DNA of 64,000 nucleotides from UBA1426 sp052034085. GTDB taxonomy: Bacteria; Bacillota; Clostridia; Peptostreptococcales; Anaerovoracaceae. The notes under the pieces were generated by a model. That model was not told the origin of the DNA and ran no database searches. It saw only the letters and a list, made by a program, of their open reading frames with translations. Location: NCBI GenBank assembly GCA_052034085.1, contig JBPOJA010000005.1, positions 35,045 through 99,044 of the forward strand, read 5' to 3'. Shown here in pieces: positions 1 through 7,688 of this stretch (position 1 is its first letter; each line of letters opens with the position of its first letter). A program made the translations under genes and the position numbers.

Positions 1-1124
1 ACATCTTCACTTTCGCCCGACCTGTGAGAGATAACGGTTGTATAGCCTGCAAATTTAGCCATCTCTATGGCATCCAGGGTTTCCGTAAGAGTCCCTATCT
101 GATTGACTTTTATGAGAATTGAATTAGCTACTCCCATTTCAATGCCTTTTTCAAGTTTTTCTGTATTTGTAACAAAAAGGTCATCACCAACCAGCTGGAG
201 CTTATGGCCAAGTTTTTCAGTCATGTGTTTCCACCCATCCCAGTCATCTTCAGCCAGACCGTCCTCTATAGAAAAGAGTGGATATTTTTCTGCCAGCATT
301 TCATAATATGCAACCATCTCCTCTGCAGTTTTCTTCACACCCTCGCCGGCCAGGTTGTACAGCACGCTGTCCGATTCATACATTTCTGAAGCGGCTACAT
401 CCAGGGCAATTTTCACATCTTCTCCCGGTTTATATCCCGCCCTCTCTATTGCCGTAATAATTACCTGAATAGCTTCTTCGTTGTTCTGCAAATCCGGGGC
501 AAAACCACCTTCATCGCCAACCGCCGTGGATAAGTTCCTTTCCTTCAAAACTGCCTTGAGGTTATGGAAAACCTCTGCTCCCATCCTGAGGCCTTCTGCG
601 AAACTCCCGGCTCCTGTGGGCATAACCATGAATTCCTGAATGTCTACATTATTATCCGCATGCTGACCACCATTTAGAATATTCATCATGGGTACAGGTA
701 AAACCTTGGCATTTACCCCGCCGATGTATCTGTACAGGGGGAGGCCGACGCTGGCAGAAGCGGCTTTGGCTACAGCCAGGGATACCGCCAGGATTGCGTT
801 GGCTCCCAGTTTTTCTTTGTTTAGTGTGCCGTCCAGGTCCAGCATCATTTTGTCAATACCGGTCTGGTCATATCCGTCCCAGCCTATAAGTTCGGGTGCT
901 ATAATCTCGTTAACATTATCAACGGCTTTCTGCACGCCTTTGCCTAAAAACCTGCCCTTGTCCCCGTCCCTCAATTCGATGGCTTCATATGCGCCTGTTG
1001 ATGCGCCGGAAGGTACAATAGCCCTGCCCAGAGAGCCATCTTCAAGTAAAACTTCCACTTCCACCGTCGGATTTCCCCTGGAATCCAGGACTTCCCTGGC
1101 ATAAATATCTTCTATATAGCTCAT
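1..1124 (-). CDS. eno: Enolase (partial, C-terminus outside window)
   Basis: Enolase converts 2-phosphoglycerate to phosphoenolpyruvate in the cytosol. Reading the minus strand from the ATG at 1124 gives MSYIEDIYAREVLDSRGNP, the family N-terminus, then GASTG (mobile active-site loop), GDEGGFAP, the metal-ligand segment SIEDGLAEDDW, LVGDDLFVTN and the lysine segment ILIKVNQIGT. The frame is still open at position 1, in the SHRSGES region, so about 374 of the usual ~430 residues are visible. An AGAGGTG ribosome site precedes the ATG. It follows tpi by 30 bases in the same direction and is the last visible gene of the glycolytic run. The usual gpmI between tpi and eno is missing. Confidence 0.97.
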   Translation of the reverse strand, partial: MSYIEDIYAREVLDSRGNPTVEVEVLLEDGSLGRAIVPSGASTGAYEAIELRDGDKGRFLGKGVQKAVDNVNEIIAPELIGWDGYDQTGIDKMMLDLDGTLNKEKLGANAILAVSLAVAKAASASVGLPLYRYIGGVNAKVLPVPMMNILNGGQHADNNVDIQEFMVMPTGAGSFAEGLRMGAEVFHNLKAVLKERNLSTAVGDEGGFAPDLQNNEEAIQVIITAIERAGYKPGEDVKIALDVAASEMYESDSVLYNLAGEGVKKTAEEMVAYYEMLAEKYPLFSIEDGLAEDDWDGWKHMTEKLGHKLQLVGDDLFVTNTEKLEKGIEMGVANSILIKVNQIGTLTETLDAIEMAKFAGYTTVISHRSGESED

Positions 1125-1154
1125 TTTACACCTCTCAATTCTCAAAACTGACTG

Positions 1155-1901
1155 TTAGAAGTTTACGATTTCCAGAAAACTGTCAGGTTTCAGGCTGGCG
1201 CCGCCAACCAGAGCACCATCTATTTCCGGCATGTTCATAAGCTCAGTAGCATTTTCAGGTTTTACACTTCCACCGTATTGAATGACAACTTTGTCTGCTA
1301 GAGACTCATCATACAGGCCGGCAATGATTTTCCTGATGAATCCACACATTTCATCTGCCTGTTCGGGGCTGGCAGTGCGGCCCGTTCCAATAGCCCAGAC
1401 CGGCTCATAAGCAAGGGTCAGCTTTTCAACTTGTTCTGCGGACAGCCCTTCCAGAGCAGCCTTCACCTGGCCTTCCACTACGTCGAACTCCCTGCCGGCA
1501 TCCCTTTCCTCCAGGATTTCTCCAACGCAAAGAATCGGAAGCAGCCCGTTTTCGTAGGCACTGTGAAGTTTCTTATTGACGGTTTCGTCTGTTTCTGCAA
1601 AGTACTGTCTTCTCTCGGAGTGTCCTATTATACAAAAATCGACTCCCAGATCTTTCAACATAGCCCCCGATACTTCCCCGGTAAAAGCTCCTTCTTTTTC
1701 AAAATGCATGTTCTGTGCACCGACCATTATTCCTGTGCCTCTAAATGCTTCGACCAGATAGGGCAGATGCACATAAGGCGCACAAACCGCAACTTTTACA
1801 TCCGATTTTCTATATATTTTTTTAAATTCATCGGCAAAATCTTTTACTTCTTTACTGGTTTTATACATCTTCCAGTTTCCCGCAATAAAAGGCATCCTCA
1901 T
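1155..1901 (-). CDS. tpiA: Triosephosphate isomerase
   Basis: Interconverts dihydroxyacetone phosphate and glyceraldehyde 3-phosphate. The 248 residues are the normal family length. Visible signatures are NWKMYK near the N-terminus (catalytic Lys), IIGHSERRQ (catalytic His), AYEPVWAIGTG (catalytic Glu) and QYGGSVKPEN near the C-terminus (phosphate loop). The start ATG at 1901 has the ribosome site GGAGGATAAAAA directly upstream. That site lies in one unit of a 25-base tandem duplication whose other unit is the end of pgk. It sits 18 bases after the pgk stop and 30 before eno, so translation as one operon is likely. Confidence 0.98.
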   Translation of the reverse strand: MRMPFIAGNWKMYKTSKEVKDFADEFKKIYRKSDVKVAVCAPYVHLPYLVEAFRGTGIMVGAQNMHFEKEGAFTGEVSGAMLKDLGVDFCIIGHSERRQYFAETDETVNKKLHSAYENGLLPILCVGEILEERDAGREFDVVEGQVKAALEGLSAEQVEKLTLAYEPVWAIGTGRTASPEQADEMCGFIRKIIAGLYDESLADKVVIQYGGSVKPENATELMNMPEIDGALVGGASLKPDSFLEIVNF

Positions 1902-1951
1902 TTTTTATCCTCCAATACGTTAACTCTTTTTATCCTCCAATACTTTAACTC
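1902..1951. repeat. 25-bp tandem duplication at the pgk/tpi junction
   Basis: Positions 1902-1926 and 1927-1951 are directly adjacent copies of one 25-base unit that match at 24 of 25 positions (G versus T at 1919/1944). The 1927-1951 unit encodes the last residues of pgk. The 1902-1926 unit carries the pgk stop codon and the GGAGGATAAAAA ribosome site of tpi. It looks like a recent local duplication that copied a pgk-end sequence which resembles a ribosome site. Confidence 0.9.
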
Positions 1952-3113
1952 CCGGCAGCTCCTTGCCCTCCAGAAATTCCAAAGAAGCGCCTCCACCCGT
2001 GGATATGTGGGTCATCTTATCCTCAAGTCCGAAAAGTCTTACGGCTGCTGCCGAATCACCTCCACCTATTATTGTTGTCCCCGGATTCTCTGCCATGGCT
2101 TTCGCAACTGCCTTGGTTCCGAGGGCGAAATTGGGCATTTCAAAAACTCCCATAGGGCCATTCCATACTATTGTGTTTGCTTTCTTTATTTCCCCTGTGA
2201 ATAATTCAATGCTTTCCTTCCCTATATCAAGTCCTATGGTGTTGTCAGGGATACTGTCCATCCTGCATTCCACAAAATCTGCATCGTTTGAAAAACTTTC
2301 TGCCGCCAGTGTGTCTGTGGGTATCAGCATTTTCACGCCTTTTTGTTCTGCTTCCGCCATAAGCGAGACAGCAGTATCTATCATGTCTTCCTCCAGCAGG
2401 GATTTGCCCACATTGTAACCTTGGGCTTTTACAAAGGTATAAGCCATCCCTCCTCCGATTATCAGGGAGTCTACCTTATCCAGAAGATTTCTTATTACCG
2501 GAATTTTATCGCTTACTTTTGCACCGCCCATAATGGCAAGGAAAGGCCTTTTGGGATTTTCAAGACTGTCCCCCAGAAACTTCAGCTCCTTCTCCATGAG
2601 AAAGCCTGAAACCGCAGGTAAAAATTGTCCGACACCGGTGGTGGAACAATGGGCCCTGTGGGCAGAACCAAATGCATCGTTGACAAAAAGATCTCCGAGC
2701 TCCGCCAGTTCTTTTGAAAAAGTCACGCCGTTTTCCGTCTCTTCTTTTCTGAATCTGACATTTTCCAGCATCATAATCTGTCCCGGCTGCAGTGCAGACG
2801 CCATTTCCCTCACCCTGCCATCCACCACAACAGGCGAACTGTGGAACATAACTTCCTTTCCGAGTATTTCAGACAATCGCCTGGCAACAAAACCAAGGCT
2901 GAAATTCATGTCCGCTTCTCCCTTCGGCCTGCCGAAATGAGACATGAGTATGACAGATGCTCCATGATCCAGTAGATATTCTATGGTCGGAACAGAGGCT
3001 AAAATCCTGCTTTCGTCGGTAATGTCACCCTGATCATTTCTGGGCACATTAAAATCACAACGAACCAGGGCTTTTCTGCCTTTAAGTTCCACATCTCTGA
3101 TTGTTTTTTTCAT
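1920..3113 (-). CDS. pgk: Phosphoglycerate kinase
   Basis: Transfers phosphate between 1,3-bisphosphoglycerate and ADP, the first ATP-yielding step of glycolysis. The 397 residues match the monomeric bacterial enzyme. Visible are VRCDFNVPRND near the N-terminus (substrate Arg/Asp/Asn), SHFGRPKG, the hinge-side GGAKVSDKI, WNGPMGVFE and the nucleotide loop GGGDSAAAV near residue 350. The gene lies 26 bases after gap. The extreme C-terminus (GVKVLEDKKS) is encoded by one copy of a 25-base tandem repeat whose other copy continues into the tpi leader, so the tail may have been altered by that event. Confidence 0.98.
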   Translation of the reverse strand: MKKTIRDVELKGRKALVRCDFNVPRNDQGDITDESRILASVPTIEYLLDHGASVILMSHFGRPKGEADMNFSLGFVARRLSEILGKEVMFHSSPVVVDGRVREMASALQPGQIMMLENVRFRKEETENGVTFSKELAELGDLFVNDAFGSAHRAHCSTTGVGQFLPAVSGFLMEKELKFLGDSLENPKRPFLAIMGGAKVSDKIPVIRNLLDKVDSLIIGGGMAYTFVKAQGYNVGKSLLEEDMIDTAVSLMAEAEQKGVKMLIPTDTLAAESFSNDADFVECRMDSIPDNTIGLDIGKESIELFTGEIKKANTIVWNGPMGVFEMPNFALGTKAVAKAMAENPGTTIIGGGDSAAAVRLFGLEDKMTHISTGGGASLEFLEGKELPGVKVLEDKKS

Positions 3114-3139
3114 TTCATTTCTCCATTGCCTGGTGTGGC

Positions 3140-4150
3140 TTACAGGCCTTTATTTATAACCATTCTCATAAGATCTACAACTCTGGTGGAGTACCCCCAT
3201 TCATTGTCATACCATGAAAGTACTTTCAGCATTTTACCCTCCACTACCATAGTGGACAGGGCATCGATAATTGATGAATGGTTGTTCTGTTTGAAGTCAA
3301 CGGAAACGAGGGGTTCTTCACAGTACTGCAGAATGCCCTTCAGTTCTCCCTCGGCGGCCCTCCGGAATGCCTCATTGACCTCTTCTTTGCTGGTTTCCTG
3401 TTTTAGTTCAAACACAATATCAACAACGGATACTGCAGGAGTCGGAACCCTTATGGCCATTCCATTCAATTTTCCTTTAAGCTGAGGCAGCACAAGGGAC
3501 ACAGCCTTTGCCGCACCCGTTGTGGTGGGAATCATGGAAACTGCTGCTGCTCTGGCTCTTCTCAGGTCCTTGTGGGGCAGATCCAGTATCTTCTGATCGT
3601 TTGTGTATGAGTGGATGGTTGTCATAAGGCCTCTTTCAACTCCGAATTCCTCATCTATTACCTTTGCCAAAGGAGCCAGGCAGTTTGTGGTACAGGATGC
3701 ATTGGATATTACATGGTGAATTTCAGGGTCATATTTATTGTCATTCACGCCCATTACGATGGTGATATCCTCATCAGTTGCAGGAGCGGATATTATGACT
3801 TTCTTCGCTCCGGCCTTGATATGCTTTTCTGCATCTTCTTTCTTTGTAAACAGGCCGGTGGACTCCAGAACCACTTCCACCCCCATGTCCTTCCAGGGCA
3901 GATCTTCAGGGTTTCTTTCTGCAAGAATCCTTATTTCCCTTCCATTAACCACTATGGCATCTTCCTTGGCTTCAACACTGCCGTCAAACATGCCAAAACA
4001 GCTGTCATATTTTAGAAGATGTGCCAATGTCTTAGGATCCGTAATGTCGTTAATAGCTACAATTTCGAATACATCTTCATTCTCCATCGCAATTTTAAAT
4101 GCATTTCTTCCGATTCTTCCAAATCCGTTAATACCTACTTTGACTTTCAT
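3140..4150 (-). CDS. gap: Glyceraldehyde-3-phosphate dehydrogenase, type I
   Basis: Oxidises glyceraldehyde 3-phosphate with NAD and phosphate. The 336 residues start VKVGINGFGRIGRN, a Rossmann GxGxxG dinucleotide site, and carry the catalytic SNASCTTNCLAPL segment near residue 150. The C-terminal SWYDNEWGYSTRV helix contacts the nicotinamide. A GGAGGG ribosome site precedes the ATG at 4150. It is followed by pgk, tpi and eno and preceded by rpoN (27-base gap), so expression of the lower glycolytic enzymes probably depends largely on the promoter in front of rpoN. No cggR repressor gene is present. Confidence 0.98.
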   Translation of the reverse strand: MKVKVGINGFGRIGRNAFKIAMENEDVFEIVAINDITDPKTLAHLLKYDSCFGMFDGSVEAKEDAIVVNGREIRILAERNPEDLPWKDMGVEVVLESTGLFTKKEDAEKHIKAGAKKVIISAPATDEDITIVMGVNDNKYDPEIHHVISNASCTTNCLAPLAKVIDEEFGVERGLMTTIHSYTNDQKILDLPHKDLRRARAAAVSMIPTTTGAAKAVSLVLPQLKGKLNGMAIRVPTPAVSVVDIVFELKQETSKEEVNEAFRRAAEGELKGILQYCEEPLVSVDFKQNNHSSIIDALSTMVVEGKMLKVLSWYDNEWGYSTRVVDLMRMVINKGL

Positions 4151-4177
4151 TTCTACCCTCCAATATATAAAATTTTG

Positions 4178-5563
4178 TTAATAACGTCTGCGCCTGCTGG
4201 ATGAAGCTATGTTCATTTCAGTCCTGTATTTTGCCACGGTTCGGCGGGAAATATCAATTCCGCATTCAACCATGGAATCTGCCATAGCCTGATCCGATAT
4301 GGGGTTTTTGGGGTCTTCTTCACTTATCATCTCTTTTATTATAGACTTGATACCCTCTGATGCTATACCCTTTCCGTCGTTTCCTGTAACTCCGCTGGTA
4401 AAGAAATATTTTATTTCAAACAGCCCCCGGGGAGTCTGCATATATTTACCGTTAATAGACCTGCTGACCGTCGATTCATGCACACCTATCCGGTCAGCTA
4501 TCTGCTTTAATGTAAGGGTTTTCATCTGTCTTTGCCCTTCTTCGAAAAAATCATACTGATAATCCACAACAGCTTTCACCACGTTGTATATGGTCTGCCT
4601 TCTTTGTTCTATGCTTCTTATGAGCCACATGGCAGCATTAAGCTTGTCCGTAAGGAATTTTTGAGTGTTGGATTCTTTTTCAGCATCTTTGAGCATTTTC
4701 TGATAGACGGGACTTATGTTGAGCCTTGGGGCTGTGGAATCATTGACAATAACAATATATTCGTCCCCTATTTTTTCAACGGTTACATCGGGGCTTATGT
4801 ACCTGTTTTCTCCCATGCCGCCAAACTGTCTGCCGGGCTTTGGTTCTAACAATTTTATCCTGTCACAGATTGTCTGAGCTTCTTCAATGCCAATTGACAG
4901 GGCTTTTGCTATATTTACCAGTCGATTTTCTGCAATATCCTCCAGATGTTCCTCAATTACTTTACAGATGTTGTAATCGGCTTCATTTTTACTCTTCAGC
5001 TGTATGAGCAGGCATTCCTTCAATGTCCTTGCACCAACTCCGGCCGGCTCAAGACTCTGAATCACACCCAGGGCTTCTTCAATTTTTGCCTCCCTGACTC
5101 CCAGAATCTGACTTATTTCTTTAGTTGAAGACCTCAGATATCCGTTTTCATCCAAATCTTCAATTATGTATCTTGCCACCATCCTGCATGGAGTTCTGAG
5201 TTTTACAAAGTCCAGCTGCATTTTCAGATGATCGCTCAGGCTCGTTTCTGATGCCACAAACTGCTCATATGTATATTCATCCCTTTCGATGACCCTGCTG
5301 TGATGCCTGTAGCTGATATCATCATATTCTTTATCTTTATAATATTCTTCCCAATCTATTTCATCTTTCGAGATTTCTTTTGTTTCCTTTTCCTCCTCGG
5401 ATTTTTCAGCTCTTTCCAGAACGGGATTGGTCAGGAGTTCTTCCTGAACATAGACCTCCAGCTCCTGAGTGTTGAACTGCAGCAGCTGAATTGCCTGAAT
5501 AAGATCGGGCGTCATTACAAGTTTTTGAGTCTGTTCAATTGTGAGTTCATAGCCCAGTTTCAT
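4178..5563 (-). CDS. rpoN: RNA polymerase sigma-54 factor
   Basis: Alternative sigma factor that recognises -24/-12 promoters and needs an AAA+ activator. The 461 residues contain the Gln/Leu-rich region I (QTQKLVMTPDLIQAIQLLQ, residues ~11-29), an acidic linker (~50-90), a core-binding domain, a helix-turn-helix (IADRIGVHESTVSRSI) and the RpoN box SRRTVAKYR near residue 439 (consensus begins ARRT). An AGGAG site precedes the ATG at 5563. It heads the gap-pgk-tpi-eno run, the place where many clostridia carry cggR. A core-perfect sigma-54 promoter element lies 14 to 30 bases upstream of its own start codon, which suggests self-control. Confidence 0.97.
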   Translation of the reverse strand: MKLGYELTIEQTQKLVMTPDLIQAIQLLQFNTQELEVYVQEELLTNPVLERAEKSEEEKETKEISKDEIDWEEYYKDKEYDDISYRHHSRVIERDEYTYEQFVASETSLSDHLKMQLDFVKLRTPCRMVARYIIEDLDENGYLRSSTKEISQILGVREAKIEEALGVIQSLEPAGVGARTLKECLLIQLKSKNEADYNICKVIEEHLEDIAENRLVNIAKALSIGIEEAQTICDRIKLLEPKPGRQFGGMGENRYISPDVTVEKIGDEYIVIVNDSTAPRLNISPVYQKMLKDAEKESNTQKFLTDKLNAAMWLIRSIEQRRQTIYNVVKAVVDYQYDFFEEGQRQMKTLTLKQIADRIGVHESTVSRSINGKYMQTPRGLFEIKYFFTSGVTGNDGKGIASEGIKSIIKEMISEEDPKNPISDQAMADSMVECGIDISRRTVAKYRTEMNIASSSRRRRY

Positions 5564-5576
5564 TGTTTAATCTCCT

Positions 5577-5593
5577 AGCAACTTGCGTGCCAA
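5577..5593 (-). promoter_or_regulatory. Consensus sigma-54 (-24/-12) element upstream of rpoN
   Basis: On the minus strand the sequence is TTGGCACGCAAGTTGCT. This matches the core of the known sigma-54 consensus (TGGCACG, four bases, TTGCW) at every specified position. The GC of the -12 box is at 5579-5578, so a start point would fall near 5566, only 3 bases before the rpoN ATG. That would leave no ribosome site on the transcript. The element also covers the expected start point of the sigma-A promoter at 5597-5605, so it could act as a roadblock instead of a promoter. Confidence 0.75.
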
Positions 5594-5596
5594 GAT

Positions 5597-5605
5597 ATTA
5601 TATCA
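5597..5605 (-). promoter_or_regulatory. Extended -10 promoter for rpoN-gap-pgk-tpi-eno
   Basis: The minus strand reads TGATATAAT, a TGn-extended perfect -10 box. No good -35 hexamer is visible at 17 bases (TTTCAT), as is usual for extended -10 promoters. The TGA of this motif is also the stop codon of trmL. Transcription would begin near 5590, leaving a ~27-base leader with the AGGAG ribosome site of rpoN. Confidence 0.6.
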
Positions 5606-6103
5606 CAATAAACCCGGAAATGAAAGTTGTCTTAAAGCTTCATAAAGCACTATTGCGGCAGAATTGCCCAGGTTCAGTGATCGCAGCCTGGCCTCATTCC
5701 CCATGGGTATTCTTACTGCCCTGTGTAAGTTATCGCTAATCAATTCTTTGGGCAATCCTTTGGTCTCCTTTCCGAAGACAAGCATGGCATTTGATTCATA
5801 GCGCACTTCCGCATAATTTTTTTCTGCTTTTGTGGAAGCAAAATAAAGCGGTCTGTCACCGTACTTGTTTAAAAAATCATTAAGGCTTTCATGAACTTCC
5901 AGTTCAAGATACGGCCAGTAATCAAGCCCCGCTCTTTTCAGTTGTCTGTCATCAATGGAAAAACCCAACGGTTTTACAAGATGAAGTCTTGTTCCCGTAG
6001 CAGCACAGGTCCTTGCTATATTTCCGGTGTTTGGTGGAATTTCAGGTTCCACCAGCACAATTGCCAGTTCATGATGTTTCAGCTTAATTCCCTCAGCTTT
6101 CAT
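5603..6103 (-). CDS. trmL: tRNA (cytidine(34)-2'-O)-methyltransferase
   Basis: SPOUT-class methyltransferase that methylates the wobble ribose of certain leucine tRNAs. The 166 residues are normal for TrmL. The N-terminus has VLVEPEIPPNTGNIARTC, the middle LVKPLGFSIDDRQLKRAGLDYW, and the knotted SAM site is built from MLVFGKETKGLP, RIPMG and RSLNLGNSAAIVLYE. The ATG at 6103 lacks a convincing ribosome site, so the start is the least certain part. Its stop codon overlaps the promoter of the downstream rpoN operon. It is divergent from the homoserine dehydrogenase gene, and a TATAAT box (6121-6126) sits between the two. Confidence 0.93.
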   Translation of the reverse strand: MKAEGIKLKHHELAIVLVEPEIPPNTGNIARTCAATGTRLHLVKPLGFSIDDRQLKRAGLDYWPYLELEVHESLNDFLNKYGDRPLYFASTKAEKNYAEVRYESNAMLVFGKETKGLPKELISDNLHRAVRIPMGNEARLRSLNLGNSAAIVLYEALRQLSFPGLL

Positions 6104-6171
6104 ATTTTCAAATAATGTATTATAATAGCATAATCAAACATGAATAACATTAGTTGTCTGGAGGAAAAATC

Positions 6172-7194
6172 GTGAACAGTAATGCAAAATCAATAAATAT
6201 CGGCCTGCTGGGCTTCGGCAATGTGGGCACAGGAACTTATATGACACTGGAGATGAACAGATCTTCTATAAAAAAACAATCCGGTATAGATTTCCAGATT
6301 AAAAAAATACTTGTAAGGGATATGCATAAGGACAGGGATGTAATTATTCCAAAAGAATTGTTTACCCATGATCCCGAAGATATTTTTTCTGATCCGGAGA
6401 TAGATATAGTTGTTGAGCTGTTGGGTGGCGTAGAACCTGCCACAGAGTACATGTTAAAGGCCATGAGCAGAGGCAAGCATGTGGTCTCAGCCAACAAGGC
6501 TGCAATAGCCGCTAACTATGAAACGTTAAGGGAAGCAGCATCGAACAACAGGGTTATGCTAAGGTATGAGGCCAGCGTGGGAGCCGGTATTCCCATTCTG
6601 ACATCCCTGAATACTACCTTAAGATCTAATAATTTCACAGAGGTGCAGGGCATACTGAACGGCACAACAAACTACATATTGACCCAGATGACAGACAACG
6701 GGATGGAATATGAGGATGTTCTGAAAATCGCCCAGGAAAAAGGCTTTGCAGAAGCCGACCCGACCGCAGACGTGGAAGGAATTGATGCTGCAAATAAATT
6801 ATCTATATTGATTGCTCTCGTATACGGTCTGAGGGTAGCTCCGGAAAATATCCCGACGGAAGGTATAACTGAAATCACCAGGCAGGATATCAAGCGGGCT
6901 GCCAGATCAGGGAAGAAGATTAAGCTTATTGCAACTGCAAAAAATGAAAACGGCAATCTGACCTATAGCGTCAGACCCACTCTTGTTGCGGCAGACCATC
7001 CTCTGGCCGGAGTCAATAACGAATTCAATGCCATCTTTGTAAAAGGCAATGCCGTGGGGGAACTGATGTTTTACGGTAAAGGCGCAGGACCTCTTCCAAC
7101 AGGCAGTGCCGTGGTCGGGGATATAATAGAAATAGGCACGGCAATAATGAAAAATGCCGCCTACGACCTGGTGGTGGCAGGCGGCTCCAGATAA
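6172..7194 (+). CDS. hom: Homoserine dehydrogenase, no ACT domain
   Basis: Reduces aspartate semialdehyde to homoserine with NAD(P)H, the branch to threonine and methionine. I place the start at GTG 6172 because GGAGG at 6160-6164 sits seven bases before it; a longer reading from TTG 6154 would swallow that site. This gives 340 residues. The Rossmann site GLLGFGNVGTG is followed by SANKAAIA, the catalytic region GILNGTTNYIL and KGFAEADPTADVEGIDAANKL. The protein ends just after the catalytic domain, so the ~80-residue C-terminal ACT domain that gives threonine feedback in many bacteria is absent. It stands alone, with a TATAAT box at 6121-6126 upstream. Confidence 0.94.
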   Translation: MNSNAKSINIGLLGFGNVGTGTYMTLEMNRSSIKKQSGIDFQIKKILVRDMHKDRDVIIPKELFTHDPEDIFSDPEIDIVVELLGGVEPATEYMLKAMSRGKHVVSANKAAIAANYETLREAASNNRVMLRYEASVGAGIPILTSLNTTLRSNNFTEVQGILNGTTNYILTQMTDNGMEYEDVLKIAQEKGFAEADPTADVEGIDAANKLSILIALVYGLRVAPENIPTEGITEITRQDIKRAARSGKKIKLIATAKNENGNLTYSVRPTLVAADHPLAGVNNEFNAIFVKGNAVGELMFYGKGAGPLPTGSAVVGDIIEIGTAIMKNAAYDLVVAGGSR

Positions 7195-7216
7195 GTTTTC
7201 ATATTAAAACAGATAC

Positions 7217-7594
7217 TTACCTTCCGGCTATTGCCTCAATTTCAACCTGGGCGTTTGCAGGAAGAGCTTTTACAGCAATGGCGGATCTTGCGGGATAATC
7301 ACCGGGGTAATAACTTGCATACACCTCGTTTATGGCTTTAAAGTCGTTGATATCGGTCATGAAAATGGTTGCTTTGATGATGTTGTCCATGGTCAGGCCC
7401 GCTTCTTCCAGGATAGCCTTGATATTTTCCATGCACTGTCTGGCCTGATCCTGAATGTCCCCCTCAACAAGTTTCCCGGTGGCCGGATTGATAGGGGTCT
7501 GTCCCGAAGTGTAAACCAGATCTTTAAAACCAATGCCCTGTGAATAAGCTCCCAGCGCTGCCGGAGCATTTTTTGTGCTGATAACTTCTTTCAT
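7217..7594 (-). CDS. ridA: RidA family reactive imine deaminase
   Basis: Hydrolyses reactive enamine/imine intermediates made by PLP enzymes such as threonine dehydratase. I use ATG 7594, six bases after an AGGAGG site (7601-7606), giving 125 residues; an upstream reading to 7642 lacks family similarity. Visible signatures are AYSQGI near the N-terminus, YTSGQTPINP, and YPARSAIAVKALP with the substrate-carboxylate-binding Arg, then VEIEAIA at the end. It converges with the homoserine dehydrogenase gene. The pairing with amino-acid biosynthesis is sensible but not proof of a shared role. Confidence 0.95.
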   Translation of the reverse strand: MKEVISTKNAPAALGAYSQGIGFKDLVYTSGQTPINPATGKLVEGDIQDQARQCMENIKAILEEAGLTMDNIIKATIFMTDINDFKAINEVYASYYPGDYPARSAIAVKALPANAQVEIEAIAGR

Positions 7595-7688
7595 TTTTAT
7601 CCTCCTACATATCCTATAGTATTTATAATATGGCCAATTCATTAGTATCTAACACAAAGAACATATTTATTATATCAGCAGGCCGGGA

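Noticed and set aside
1431..2204. Long plus-strand open frame of 257 codons
   Set aside because: It lies antisense across tpi and pgk, both with full family motifs, and its translation has no recognisable domain.
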